Shown here piece after piece: positions 1 to 8,209 of a stretch of DNA of 64,000 nt. Location of the stretch: positions 4,526,001 through 4,590,000 of the forward strand of contig NZ_CP009288.1 in NCBI RefSeq assembly GCF_000756615.1, written 5' to 3'. Position 1 is the first letter of the stretch; every line of letters begins with the position of its first letter. Both the position numbers and the translations under genes were made by a program. The notes below the pieces were generated by a model, which saw nothing but the letters and a program-made list of their open reading frames with translations, did not search any database and was not told the origin of the DNA. This DNA is from Paenibacillus durus (GTDB lineage Bacteria; Bacillota; Bacilli; Paenibacillales; Paenibacillaceae).

Positions 1-584
1 ATTCCTTTTACTTTTCCCAAATCGGAAGCGTTACGAAATGCCCCATGCTGATTGCGGTAGTCCAGAATCGCCTGCGCTTTCTTTTCGCCGATGCCAGGCA
101 GGCTGGTCAATTCGGAGATTCCTGCCGTATTAACATTAACCTTCCCCTCCGCAGTTGCCGGAGCATCAGCCCCCGGAGCCCGGGAAGCAGCAGCTTGATC
201 TTTGGCGCTATCATCTGTTACTGTGCTGGTCCCTTCCTTAGCCCGAGCCGCGTATCCCGCTCCAGCTCCATCCGAGCCGGCCACCGCTTTAGCGGTCTCC
301 TGCGAGGCGGCAGCTTCGGCGCCTCCGCTTTTTCGCATAGAGCTGCCCTCCGCTTCCGCTGCTTCTTTTAGTTTACCCGGCTCACGAGAAGCCTCGCTTC
401 GGCTATCTTGCGCAGGACTGCCGCCCGCTGTCGCCGTCTGGCCGCTTTCAATCGCCTCTGCCACCTGAACGTTCAACGTTTCCCACCCGGCGATTCCTTG
501 CTCACCCCCGTTTCCGGTGGTCCAGATTAACCCGCCTCCGATTAACGCTGCGGCAATCGCGCCGATTATACTTATCTTGTTCAT
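1..584 (-). CDS. comEA: ComEA competence DNA receptor (C-terminus cut by window edge)
   Basis: This is the membrane-anchored DNA-binding receptor for transformation; it captures double-stranded DNA outside the cell and passes it to the ComEC/ComFA channel. The ATG at 584 follows a TAAAGGAGAA site. Residues about 4-20 form one hydrophobic anchor. A long Ala/Ser/Glu/Gly-rich linker runs to about residue 145, and then a helix-hairpin-helix domain begins (VNVNTAG, then LPGIGEKKAQAI), which continues to the window edge. The linker shows no recognisable SLBB-type oligomerisation domain, which the B. subtilis protein has. The frame is open throughout. It is divergent from comER, the arrangement seen in B. 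subtilis. The identification is firm from the HhH motif and its neighbour. Confidence 0.9.
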   Translation of the reverse strand, partial: MNKISIIGAIAAALIGGGLIWTTGNGGEQGIAGWETLNVQVAEAIESGQTATAGGSPAQDSRSEASREPGKLKEAAEAEGSSMRKSGGAEAAASQETAKAVAGSDGAGAGYAARAKEGTSTVTDDSAKDQAAASRAPGADAPATAEGKVNVNTAGISELTSLPGIGEKKAQAILDYRNQHGAFRNASDLGKVKG

Positions 585-733
585 ACCGGCTTCTCCTTTA
601 TCTTTAATTTTCTAATTTATCCGAACCTTTTTTCCATACATCACCTAAACTCAGGCATGTGGCCATGCCTGTAATGCATACATATAACGAAGAACATTAC
701 TGTAAGAGCAAGCGCGAAAGGAGGAACCACAGG
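585..733. promoter_or_regulatory. divergent comEA/comER promoter region
   Basis: This 149-base spacer separates the start codons of two divergent competence genes, so it must hold both promoters. It is AT-rich near 600-620. I see no clear K-box (AAAA-N5-TTTT) pairs that would prove direct ComK control. The comER ribosome site AAAGGAGG lies at about 718-725. Confidence 0.5.
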
Positions 734-1576
734 ATGAAAGTGGGTTTTATCGGAACGGGCAGCATGGGCAGCCTGTTGATCGACGCCTTTCTTTCTTCCG
801 GGGGGCTTTTGGCCGGCGACGTGATTGCGAGCAACCGCAGTCCGCAGAAGCTGGCCCGTCTCGCGCAGCTTCACCCCGGAATCACGCTCGCGGGAAGCAA
901 TGGAGAAACCGCGTCCCGGAGCGATATTTTATTTCTATGCGTCAAGCCGATGGAATTTAAAACGCTAACCGATGAAATCGCCCATTGTCTCCGCAGCGAA
1001 CAGATTGTCGTGTCCATTACAAGTCCGGTCCAAATTTACCACCTGGAGAGAGCCCTGCCGTCCAAAATCGCTAAGATCATTCCCAGCATTACACACAGCG
1101 TATACAGCGGAACCTCGCTCTGCGTGCTTGGCAGCCGGCTGGAGGCCGATGATAAGGAGCAGCTGCTCAAGCTGATGTCCCATATAGGCACTCCGGTGGA
1201 AATATACGAGCACCATACCCGGATCTCTTCCGATTTTTCCAGCTGCGGCCCGGCTTTCCTGAGCTATTTTATCGAACGGTGGATTGAAGCTGCCGCTGAA
1301 GCGACCGGGATCGACCAGGCACTGGCAGGAAAGCTTGCGGGCGAGATGCTTCTTGGAACGGGAAAGCTGCTGACCGAAGGCGAATTTACGCCGCAGCAGC
1401 TGCAGGACCGTGTCGCCGTCCCCGGCGGCATTACCGCTGAAGCTCTGAATCATCTGCGCTGCAGCCTGGACGGGGTATTCGAGCGGCTGATCTCCACGAC
1501 GCACAAGAAATACGACGAGGATGTGGCCAAACTCGATTCGCTGTTCGGACGGGACGGGATTCATCAAAACAAATGA
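734..1576 (+). CDS. comER: ComER, pyrroline-5-carboxylate reductase-like protein
   Basis: A 280-residue member of the ProC family, divergent from comEA. The N-terminus holds a Rossmann nucleotide-binding motif (GFIGTGSMGS, residues 4-13), and the C-terminal half carries the helical dimerisation region with the family pattern DRVAVPGGITAEAL. In B. subtilis the paralogue beside comEA is called ComER; it is linked to sporulation and biofilm signalling rather than proline synthesis, which a true ProC provides. I chose the ATG at 734 because AAAGGAGG sits nine bases before it; an upstream in-frame ATG at 659 has no ribosome site and would add non-conserved residues. The substrate is not evident from sequence. 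Confidence 0.85.
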   Translation: MKVGFIGTGSMGSLLIDAFLSSGGLLAGDVIASNRSPQKLARLAQLHPGITLAGSNGETASRSDILFLCVKPMEFKTLTDEIAHCLRSEQIVVSITSPVQIYHLERALPSKIAKIIPSITHSVYSGTSLCVLGSRLEADDKEQLLKLMSHIGTPVEIYEHHTRISSDFSSCGPAFLSYFIERWIEAAAEATGIDQALAGKLAGEMLLGTGKLLTEGEFTPQQLQDRVAVPGGITAEALNHLRCSLDGVFERLISTTHKKYDEDVAKLDSLFGRDGIHQNK

Positions 1577-1655
1577 GAGGCCACCCAGCGAAAATGCCCG
1601 CCTCTTGCGGTAGAGACTTGACCTGGATATCTCGCCGTAACACCCGCAAACACGC

Positions 1656-1694
1656 AAAAACCCCGCGACAGGATAAACTCCCGCTGCGGGGTTT
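1656..1694. terminator. bidirectional terminator between comER and leuS
   Basis: The stem AAACCCCGC / GCGGGGTTT encloses an 18-20 base loop. A-rich and T-rich flanks allow it to serve both convergent genes, comER ending at 1576 and leuS at 1706. Confidence 0.75.
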
Positions 1695-1705
1695 GGCGTT
1701 CTTCG

Positions 1706-4153
1706 CTAACCCACTACGATATTGACCAGCTTGCCCGGAACCGCAATGACTTTGCGGACGGTCTTGCCTTCTATTGCTGCGCTCACATTCGAGAGACCCA
1801 TCGCATGCGCCTGCATCTCCTCTTGTCCCATACCTTGCGGGATCAGGCTGCGCTGAACGATTTTGCCGTTCACCTGAACCACAATTTCCACCTCGGCGTC
1901 CACAGTCAGCGCCTCGTCGTAAGACGGCCACTCCACATAAGTGATGGTGCCCTCGTGTCCAAGCAACTGCCACAGTTCTTCGGCAAGATGGGGAGCAAGA
2001 GGGGACAGCATCTGCGCAAAATTCTCCATCGCCTGGCGCGGCAGCGTCTCCTGCTTATAGGCGTCGTTGATGAAGATCATCAGCTGGCTGATCGCCGTAT
2101 TAAAGCGCAGATTCTCAAGATCATCGGTCACTTTCTTGATCGTCTTATGCCAGGTGCGCTTGAATTCTTCGTTGCCGCCGTCCTCCGTGATTTTGGCGCT
2201 CAGGCTGCCCTCTTCGCTTACGAACAAGCGCCATACGCGGGAGAGGAAGCGGTGAATGCCTTCCACGCCGTTCGCGTTCCACGGTTTGGTCGCTTCCAGC
2301 GGGCCCATGAACATTTCGTACACGCGCAGCGTGTCCGCGCCGAATTCGCCTACAATCTCGTCCGGATTAATGACATTGCCGCGCGACTTGCTCATCTTCT
2401 CGTTGTTGGTGCCGAGAATCATGCCCTGGTTGACCAGCTTGTAGAACGGCTCTTTCGTATTTACAACGCCGAGATCATACAGCACCTTATGCCAGAAGCG
2501 GGCATACAGCAGATGAAGCACCGCATGCTCAGCGCCGCCGATGTACAGATCGACCGGCAGCCATTCCTTCTGCTTCTCGGGAGAACACAGCTCCTTGTCG
2601 TTATGCGGATCGATGTAACGCAGGTAGTACCAGCAGCTGCCGGCCCACTGCGGCATCGTGTTCGTCTCGCGGCGGGCTTTCATGCCGGTCTCCGGATCGA
2701 CCGTCTCAACCCAATCCGTCACATTCGCCAGCGGCGATTCGCCCGTACCCGAAGGCTTGATCGCCTCAACATCCGGCAGCAAGAGCGGAAGCTGGTCTTC
2801 CGGGACCGTCTTCATCGTGCCGTCTTCCAGGTGAAGAATCGGGATCGGCTCGCCCCAATAGCGCTGGCGGCTGAACAGCCAATCGCGCAGGCGGTAAGTT
2901 ACTTTGCCCTTGCCGAAGCCTTTCTCCTCCAGCCAGGCGATCATGGCGGCGATGGCCGCCGTATTGTCCAGTCCGTTCAGGAAATCGGAATTGACATGCG
3001 GACCGTCGCCGGCGTAGGCTTCCTCTTCCACATTGCCCCCTTGGACAACCTCGATGATCTCGAGTCCGAACTGCTTGGCGAACTCCCAGTCGCGGGTGTC
3101 ATGCCCTGGTACGGCCATGATCGCTCCCGTACCGTATCCGGCCAGGACGTAGTCCGCGATCCAGATCGGCAGTTTGGCTCCGTTTACCGGATTGACCGCA
3201 TAGGCGCCGGTAAACACGCCTGTCTTCTCCTTCGCAAGATCGGTCCGTTCCAAATCGCTCTTGCGCGAAGCCAGTGTCTGGTATTCCTCCACGGCCGAAC
3301 GCTGGGCGTCAGTCGTAATAGACGCCACCAGCTCGTGCTCGGGCGCGAGCACACAGTAGCTTGCCCCGAACAGGGTATCGGGCCGGGTTGTAAATACGGT
3401 CAGATTAGCATCATGACCGTCGATGCCAAAGGCGACTTCGGCGCCCTTCGATTTGCCGATCCAGTTGCGCTGCATGTCCTTGATGCTCTCGGACCAGTCC
3501 AGCTCTTCCAGATCCTCCAGCAGACGCTCGGCGTATTCGGTAATCCGCAGAATCCACTGGCGCATCGGTCTGCGGATGACGGGATGCCCGCCGCGCTCGC
3601 TTTTGCCATCGATGACTTCTTCGTTAGCTAGTACGGTGCCAAGCGCCTCACACCAATTCACCGGCACTTCAGCGACGTAAGCCAAGCCGCGCTTGTACAG
3701 CTGAATGAAGATCCACTGCGTCCATTTATAGTAGCTAGGGTCCGTCGTGCTGATCTCGCGGTCCCAATCATAGGAGAAGCCCAGCGATTTGATCTGGCGG
3801 CGGAAATTATTGACGTTCTTGATCGTGATATCACGCGGATGCTGCCCCGTATCCAGCGCATGCTGCTCGGCAGGCAGACCGAAGGCATCCCAGCCCATCG
3901 GGTGAAGCACATTGTAACCGCGCATCCGCTTGTAGCGGGAGACGATATCCGTCGCCGTATAACCTTCCGGATGCCCTACATGCAGACCGGCGCCCGAAGG
4001 GTAAGGAAACATGTCGAGCGCGTAGAATTTCGGCTTGCCCGCTTCCTCACCGGTCTTAAAGGTATGATGTTCTTCCCAATACTTCTGCCATTTCGGTTCC
4101 AGTACCTGCGCCCGGTAACCTTGTGCGGCTGTATTTCCCTTGCTGTCGCTCAT
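1706..4153 (-). CDS. leuS: leucyl-tRNA synthetase
   Basis: This class I synthetase charges tRNA-Leu. The protein has 815 residues, close to the bacterial norm of about 805-860. The HIGH signature appears as HVGH at residues 58-61 and KMSKS at residues 586-590. The CP1 editing domain lies between them, with the family motif GTGAIMAVPGHD. The C-terminus holds the anticodon-binding helical domain (APHLAEELW) and a small terminal domain. The ATG at 4153 follows a GGAGGAGT site. The gene is single and is controlled by the T-box leader upstream. Confidence 0.98.
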   Translation of the reverse strand: MSDSKGNTAAQGYRAQVLEPKWQKYWEEHHTFKTGEEAGKPKFYALDMFPYPSGAGLHVGHPEGYTATDIVSRYKRMRGYNVLHPMGWDAFGLPAEQHALDTGQHPRDITIKNVNNFRRQIKSLGFSYDWDREISTTDPSYYKWTQWIFIQLYKRGLAYVAEVPVNWCEALGTVLANEEVIDGKSERGGHPVIRRPMRQWILRITEYAERLLEDLEELDWSESIKDMQRNWIGKSKGAEVAFGIDGHDANLTVFTTRPDTLFGASYCVLAPEHELVASITTDAQRSAVEEYQTLASRKSDLERTDLAKEKTGVFTGAYAVNPVNGAKLPIWIADYVLAGYGTGAIMAVPGHDTRDWEFAKQFGLEIIEVVQGGNVEEEAYAGDGPHVNSDFLNGLDNTAAIAAMIAWLEEKGFGKGKVTYRLRDWLFSRQRYWGEPIPILHLEDGTMKTVPEDQLPLLLPDVEAIKPSGTGESPLANVTDWVETVDPETGMKARRETNTMPQWAGSCWYYLRYIDPHNDKELCSPEKQKEWLPVDLYIGGAEHAVLHLLYARFWHKVLYDLGVVNTKEPFYKLVNQGMILGTNNEKMSKSRGNVINPDEIVGEFGADTLRVYEMFMGPLEATKPWNANGVEGIHRFLSRVWRLFVSEEGSLSAKITEDGGNEEFKRTWHKTIKKVTDDLENLRFNTAISQLMIFINDAYKQETLPRQAMENFAQMLSPLAPHLAEELWQLLGHEGTITYVEWPSYDEALTVDAEVEIVVQVNGKIVQRSLIPQGMGQEEMQAHAMGLSNVSAAIEGKTVRKVIAVPGKLVNIVVG

Positions 4154-4159
4154 TACTAC

Positions 4160-4518
4160 TCCTCCTTGAATTGCTGCGAACCTCTAAAAAAGCCTCCCAT
4201 CCATAGCGTAAAAACGCTAGGGACGAGAGGCTGAATTCCCGTGGTACCACCCTAGTTAGCAGGCGGACATTCTTTGCCCGGCGCTTGCTCACTCTACACC
4301 CTGTAACGGGGGCGGGCCGACGGCGGTTAACGCTTGGACACTTCTCCGGTTAAGAGAACTGCTCTTTCAGTCCGAAAGACGCCAAGCGGCTTGCGCCGTT
4401 TCTCCGAGGCGAGTTCATTTCGCTGTCGTCAACCGGCTTTCACCAATAACACCGGCTCTCTGCATGACTCATCCGAAATTAATGCTCCTCATCCTTGAAT
4501 CATTTGAAGTTCATTTTC
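4160..4518 (-). promoter_or_regulatory. T-box leader of leuS, Leu CUC specifier
   Basis: The minus strand carries the hallmark T-box sequence AGGGTGGTACCACG at about 4240-4253, where the uncharged tRNA acceptor end pairs with the antiterminator. The AGAGAG element of stem I lies at about 4455-4460. In the specifier loop a GAA (S-turn) precedes CTC, complementary to 4411-4413; CUC is a leucine codon, which matches the downstream gene. Uncharged tRNA-Leu should therefore favour read-through into leuS. The promoter, antiterminator and terminator are all present and in the expected order. Confidence 0.93.
4186..4231 (-). terminator. T-box terminator before leuS
   Basis: On the minus strand AGCCTCTCGTCCCTAGCGT pairs across a T4 loop with ACGCTATGGATGGGAGGCT, followed by six T. 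This is the competing terminator of the leuS T-box. Confidence 0.9.
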
Positions 4519-4524
4519 CACAAC

Positions 4525-4554
4525 ATTATATACAATACCGGCCGCCTCAGTCAA
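4525..4554 (-). promoter_or_regulatory. leuS promoter
   Basis: TTGACT and TATAAT on the minus strand are separated by 18 bases, a good SigA promoter. It would start the T-box leader near 4517. Confidence 0.75.
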
Positions 4555-4565
4555 TGCGCATTCTG

Positions 4566-5633
4566 TCATACCGGTTTCCGCTTCATATAATAGGTGATGA
4601 CATGCTGAAGGACGACCTTTCCCGCCGCGAAGCAGGGTACCGCCAGAATCAGCCCGACTATACCGGCAAGCTCGCCGCCCACCAGCAGCGCAAAAATAAT
4701 GAGCAGCGGATGCAAATGCAGCGTCCGTCCGACGACCTGCGGCGAAATTATATTGCTCTCCAACATTTGGCATATCGTATTCACCACGACGACAAGCATC
4801 ACCAACCTAAATGATATGGTCGACGCCATCACAATCGCGGGAGCCGCCCCGAGAAAAGGGCCTAAATACGGGACGAGTTCGAATATGGCCACCAGGCTCG
4901 CGAACAGCAGCGCATACGGCATTCCGATCAACGCGTAGCCGATATAAGCGAGTATGCCGATAATCAGACTGACCAGGAACTGGCCGCGGATGTAATTGCC
5001 GAGCGCCTCGTCGATATCTTTTAACATCGTCACAATGGATTTGCGGCGGGAGCGCGGGAGACAGGACACAAGCATCCGTTCGAACACATCGAAATCTTTC
5101 AAAATATAGAACACCAAAAAAGGAACGATGAAAGCGTCGAACAGCACGCCGATGGTGGTGCCGATATGGTCCAGGAAATGCGAAATTCCCGCAGCAAGCC
5201 GGTTCTCCAGCTGGAAAAACCAGTTGTTGAGTCCCATTTCCACTCCGGGCGGGATGAGACGGGTATTCATGCTGTGCATCAGCCCCTGCGCTCTTAGCGT
5301 CATCTCCGGCAAATGCTCGTTAAGCTCTTCGAGTTGCTTAATGAACATCGGAATGAGGTTGACGGCAATGACGGCAATCGTGGTCAAGAATACGGCATAA
5401 ATCAGCAGAACGGCTGCTCCTCGCGGCACTTTTCGGCCAGCCAGCATACTGACAATGGGATTAAGCACATAGGATATGATCATGGCGGCCAAGAAGGGGG
5501 CCAGCACCGCTTTCAAAAAATCGAATACATGCTGCAGCATCGGATGAAGCAGCCAGACGAAATACAAAATGATCAGAGCCAGAAGCACCCCGACCATCCA
5601 GCGGAACCATTTACTCCCTGACCATTGCTCCAT
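4566..5633 (-). CDS. AI-2E transporter family permease
   Basis: A 355-residue membrane protein of the AI-2E/PerM family (YtvI/YrrI-like). The sequence shows two hydrophobic helices near the N-terminus, a soluble stretch, and five or six helices in the C-terminal half with the family signatures PYLGPF and VGRTLHLHPL. Members export or import small molecules, and some act as Na+/H+ antiporters; autoinducer-2 transport is not established for most. I chose the ATG at 5633 because AGGAGGTAACGCC directly precedes it; an upstream in-frame extension lacks a ribosome site. In B. subtilis yrrI sits in this part of the map. Confidence 0.85.
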   Translation of the reverse strand: MEQWSGSKWFRWMVGVLLALIILYFVWLLHPMLQHVFDFLKAVLAPFLAAMIISYVLNPIVSMLAGRKVPRGAAVLLIYAVFLTTIAVIAVNLIPMFIKQLEELNEHLPEMTLRAQGLMHSMNTRLIPPGVEMGLNNWFFQLENRLAAGISHFLDHIGTTIGVLFDAFIVPFLVFYILKDFDVFERMLVSCLPRSRRKSIVTMLKDIDEALGNYIRGQFLVSLIIGILAYIGYALIGMPYALLFASLVAIFELVPYLGPFLGAAPAIVMASTISFRLVMLVVVVNTICQMLESNIISPQVVGRTLHLHPLLIIFALLVGGELAGIVGLILAVPCFAAGKVVLQHVITYYMKRKPV

Positions 5634-5857
5634 GGCGTTACCTCCTGCGGCAAACTGGACTAGCTTGTAAAGTAAGTATATGTTTGTCCGCCGCAAAATA
5701 ACCGCCGTTTCTGAAACCTGCCTCATAAAGCGATTGCCCCGTATTTTTTTCAAAAATAAAAACGCCCAACATCCCTGCCGCATTACCCGCAACAAGGAAA
5801 TTGGACGCCTGTAAATCTTATGTAACCGCCTCTTGAGACAAGCGTTTTATGCTTGCC

Positions 5858-6067
5858 TCAGGAAGTGGCGTGAATGTGAGGAAACTCCTGCGCTATCTCT
5901 TCTCCGCAGAACAGATCGTCCAGCGAACTGAGCGTGCCGTCTTCTTCAACCTGATAAACCGACATTTTCTCGCCGTTGACCGTCAGTTCAATGAAACATC
6001 CCCAGCAATAAAATTGATGGGAACCAATCTTGCCGATATCCTTGGACCCGCAGTTTGGACACTTCAT
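5858..6067 (-). CDS. small zinc-ribbon protein
   Basis: A 69-residue protein with two CxxC pairs (CPNCGS at residues 3-8, and CWGC about 19 residues later), the arrangement of a single zinc ribbon, followed by an acidic C-terminus with another Cys. The ATG at 6067 has an AGGTGGAA ribosome site and lies 12 bases after the stop of the PRC-barrel gene, so the two are probably cotranscribed. A hairpin (TGAGGCAAGC / GCTTGTCTCA) begins at its stop codon but has no U-tract. Function is unknown. Confidence 0.7.
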   Translation of the reverse strand: MKCPNCGSKDIGKIGSHQFYCWGCFIELTVNGEKMSVYQVEEDGTLSSLDDLFCGEEIAQEFPHIHATS

Positions 6068-6079
6068 ACATCATTCCAC

Positions 6080-6601
6080 CTATCCGTTAACAATGTTAAT
6101 ATTTTTTTCTAATCTTTCTTCACTGAGTGCCGGAACCACCACTGCATTCTCTCCAATGGACATTCCCGGTATGCAAGGCAGCCACTTACGACCTTCCATC
6201 AAATCAGTCACAAGCCCGTCGCTAATTTCCAGGGCTACTATTGTGTTTCCCAACTTTTGGTCAAAATAAACATCGGACACTTTGCCAAGAATCGTTCCGG
6301 TCTCCGTCACGACCTGCATGTCTTTCAATTTGTTCTTGCCCTCCAGAAAGGAATGGGGTATGCTGCCTGCGTCCATCTTCCGAATAGACTCCTCATTCTG
6401 TATCATCACGGCATCCTCGCCGTAGGCGACAATGTCTTCCCATGCCACAACTTTCACATGACTGCCGAAAAAAGATTTGCTTTCCAGTTCAATACCCGTA
6501 ATGTTCCAGTTTGAATCTAAAACACAGTCGACAATTTTGCCGACTTCCTTGCCTTCCTCGACTCCAAACACATTCAGACCAATAAAATCCTGAAGTCTCA
6601 T
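6080..6601 (-). CDS. PRC-barrel domain protein, YrrD-like
   Basis: A 173-residue protein with two PRC-barrel units, at about residues 1-75 and 90-165. Each opens with a pattern of the form I-G-x-x-V-x, for example LNVFGVEEGKEVGKIVD and TETGTILGKVSDVYF. PRC barrels are beta-barrels found in RNA-processing and photosynthetic proteins. B. subtilis yrrD occupies the same region near the cysteine desulfurase gene. The biochemical role is not known. It starts a short unit with the zinc-ribbon gene downstream. Confidence 0.75.
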   Translation of the reverse strand: MRLQDFIGLNVFGVEEGKEVGKIVDCVLDSNWNITGIELESKSFFGSHVKVVAWEDIVAYGEDAVMIQNEESIRKMDAGSIPHSFLEGKNKLKDMQVVTETGTILGKVSDVYFDQKLGNTIVALEISDGLVTDLMEGRKWLPCIPGMSIGENAVVVPALSEERLEKNINIVNG

Positions 6602-6708
6602 GGCCGCAATCTCCTTGTTCTAATGGAGTCCAGGAGAATTCCGCAGGCTGTAATAGCCGCCAAAAACTCCTGCACTGAAGGGATAACCACATCCGGCGGC
6701 AAAAGGCT

Positions 6709-7854
6709 CTACCCTTTAATACGCAGCCGGTTTAAAATGGTTTCAATTTTCCGGGCAACATGTTCCATTTCTTCAGAAGTATTACCCAAGCCGGTGCTGA
6801 ATCGAATCGCCGAGCTTAATCGATCGTCCGCAAGGTTCATTGCCTTCAACACATGTGAAATTTCGAGGGAACCCGAGGTACATGCTGATCCGCTGGAAGC
6901 GGCGATGCCCTCCATATCGAGATTCATCAGCATGACGTCCGAACGGACGCCAGGGAAGCTTATATTCGTAATATGCGCCAAACCGTGCTCGGCATTCCCG
7001 TTAATCTTATAAGAGTCCCGTCCGATTCCCTGGTCCAGTCCCTCAAGCAGGCGATTCCGCAGCGCCAACGATTCTTCATTCCTGGCCGCTTGGCCCTTTA
7101 CGGCTAGTTCGACCGCTTTGGCAAATCCGGCCGCACCGGCCAAATTCTCCGTCCCCGCCCGGCGCCCCCGTTCCTGCAATCCTCCGTACAGCCGGGGATG
7201 AAGCGGCGCGCCGCGCCGGACATAAAGGCCGCCAATGCCCTGTGGCCCGTTGATTTTGTGTGCGGTGAAGCTCATATAGTCCACAGGCAGGTCTGACAGT
7301 GAAATCGGAATAGATCCCAGTGCCTGAACGGCATCGACGTGGAATAAAATTCCCTTCTCCCTGGCCAGTCTGCCAATCTCTTCAATCGGCTGAACCGTAC
7401 CCACTTCATTGTTGGCAAGCATAACGCTGATTAGGAACGTATCGTCCCGAAGCGCCGCTTCGAGATCTTTCAGTGCAACCCGGCCTGTCTGATCCACAGG
7501 GAGGTAAGTTATGGAATACCCTTCCTTCTCCAGCTCCTCGCAGGCATGCAGCACGGCGTGATGCTCGATGGCCGTTGTGATAATATGACCGCCTTTGCGG
7601 GAATAGGCTGCGCCGAACAGCGCCAGATTATCGCTCTCCGTGCCCCCGCCGGTAAATACCCATTCATCCGGGGAACAGCCTAAATTGGAGCTGATCGCAT
7701 CGCGCGCTCCGTTGATTATCTTCTTCACAGAGCGCCCGAACGCGTGCACGCTGGAGGCATTGCCAAATTGCTCCGTCATTATCTTCATCATGACCTCCGC
7801 CACCTCCGGATGAACCGGCGTCGAGGCGGCATGGTCCAAATAAATTGGCTTCAT
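6709..7854 (-). CDS. cysteine desulfurase (IscS/YrvO type)
   Basis: A PLP enzyme of 381 residues that takes sulfur from cysteine as an enzyme-bound persulfide. The PLP lysine is K200 in SFTAHK, with the H-DAVQ motif before it. The catalytic cysteine is C325 in SSGSACTSG, in the longer-loop form typical of IscS. In B. subtilis the equivalent YrvO hands sulfur to MnmA for tRNA 2-thiolation and is encoded next to it. Here mnmA lies 2.2 kb away on the other strand, with a lipoprotein and cymR between, so the partnership rests on synteny rather than an operon. The ATG at 7854 follows GGGAG. Confidence 0.92.
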   Translation of the reverse strand: MKPIYLDHAASTPVHPEVAEVMMKIMTEQFGNASSVHAFGRSVKKIINGARDAISSNLGCSPDEWVFTGGGTESDNLALFGAAYSRKGGHIITTAIEHHAVLHACEELEKEGYSITYLPVDQTGRVALKDLEAALRDDTFLISVMLANNEVGTVQPIEEIGRLAREKGILFHVDAVQALGSIPISLSDLPVDYMSFTAHKINGPQGIGGLYVRRGAPLHPRLYGGLQERGRRAGTENLAGAAGFAKAVELAVKGQAARNEESLALRNRLLEGLDQGIGRDSYKINGNAEHGLAHITNISFPGVRSDVMLMNLDMEGIAASSGSACTSGSLEISHVLKAMNLADDRLSSAIRFSTGLGNTSEEMEHVARKIETILNRLRIKG

Positions 7855-8209
7855 ATATAGAACTCCCTATTCTTATCTCTCAGTCTGTCCGCTAAATTGT
7901 ATATCATTCAGCACGCTCATAGGTTACCATAAATTAACAAAATATATACAACCTTGTGACCATGCTATGAGAGCATACCTCAAAACATAAAGACCGGCAA
8001 GAGCCGTACCCAAATCCAGCGGCGTTCCGGTCTTCACTTGGTTGACAAGGCGCTCCATGTTGGACAGGTGCTGAGGGAACCACTACGAGTTGGCCATGCG
8101 CAGTTGATCTTTTTATAGATTGTTCCTTGATATTTTTAATAGACATACCCACAATATCCCTATTATAGTATTGTAGTTCCATTCAACTACATTTTCGGGG
8201 GTAAATAAA
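7855..8209. other. intergenic segment with possible gene remnant
   Basis: This is 355 bases between the divergent cysteine desulfurase and lipoprotein genes. About 7925-8095 is more GC-rich than its flanks. It reads on the minus strand as an open stretch of about 55 codons, bounded by in-frame stops, with an internal ATG (MERLVNQVKTG). It lacks a ribosome site and I do not recognise it. It could be a decayed gene end or a non-coding transcript. The 3' part, 8110-8200, is AT-rich and probably carries the lipoprotein promoter. Confidence 0.35.

Noticed and set aside
1805..3631. 608-codon open frame on the plus strand
   Set aside because: It lies antisense to leuS, whose motifs are complete. 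It has no ribosome site or recognisable domains and reflects high GC at third positions.
7934..8182. 82-codon minus-strand frame
   Set aside because: It begins in the likely lipoprotein promoter, has no ribosome site, and reads through the segment in a less protein-like frame than its alternative.
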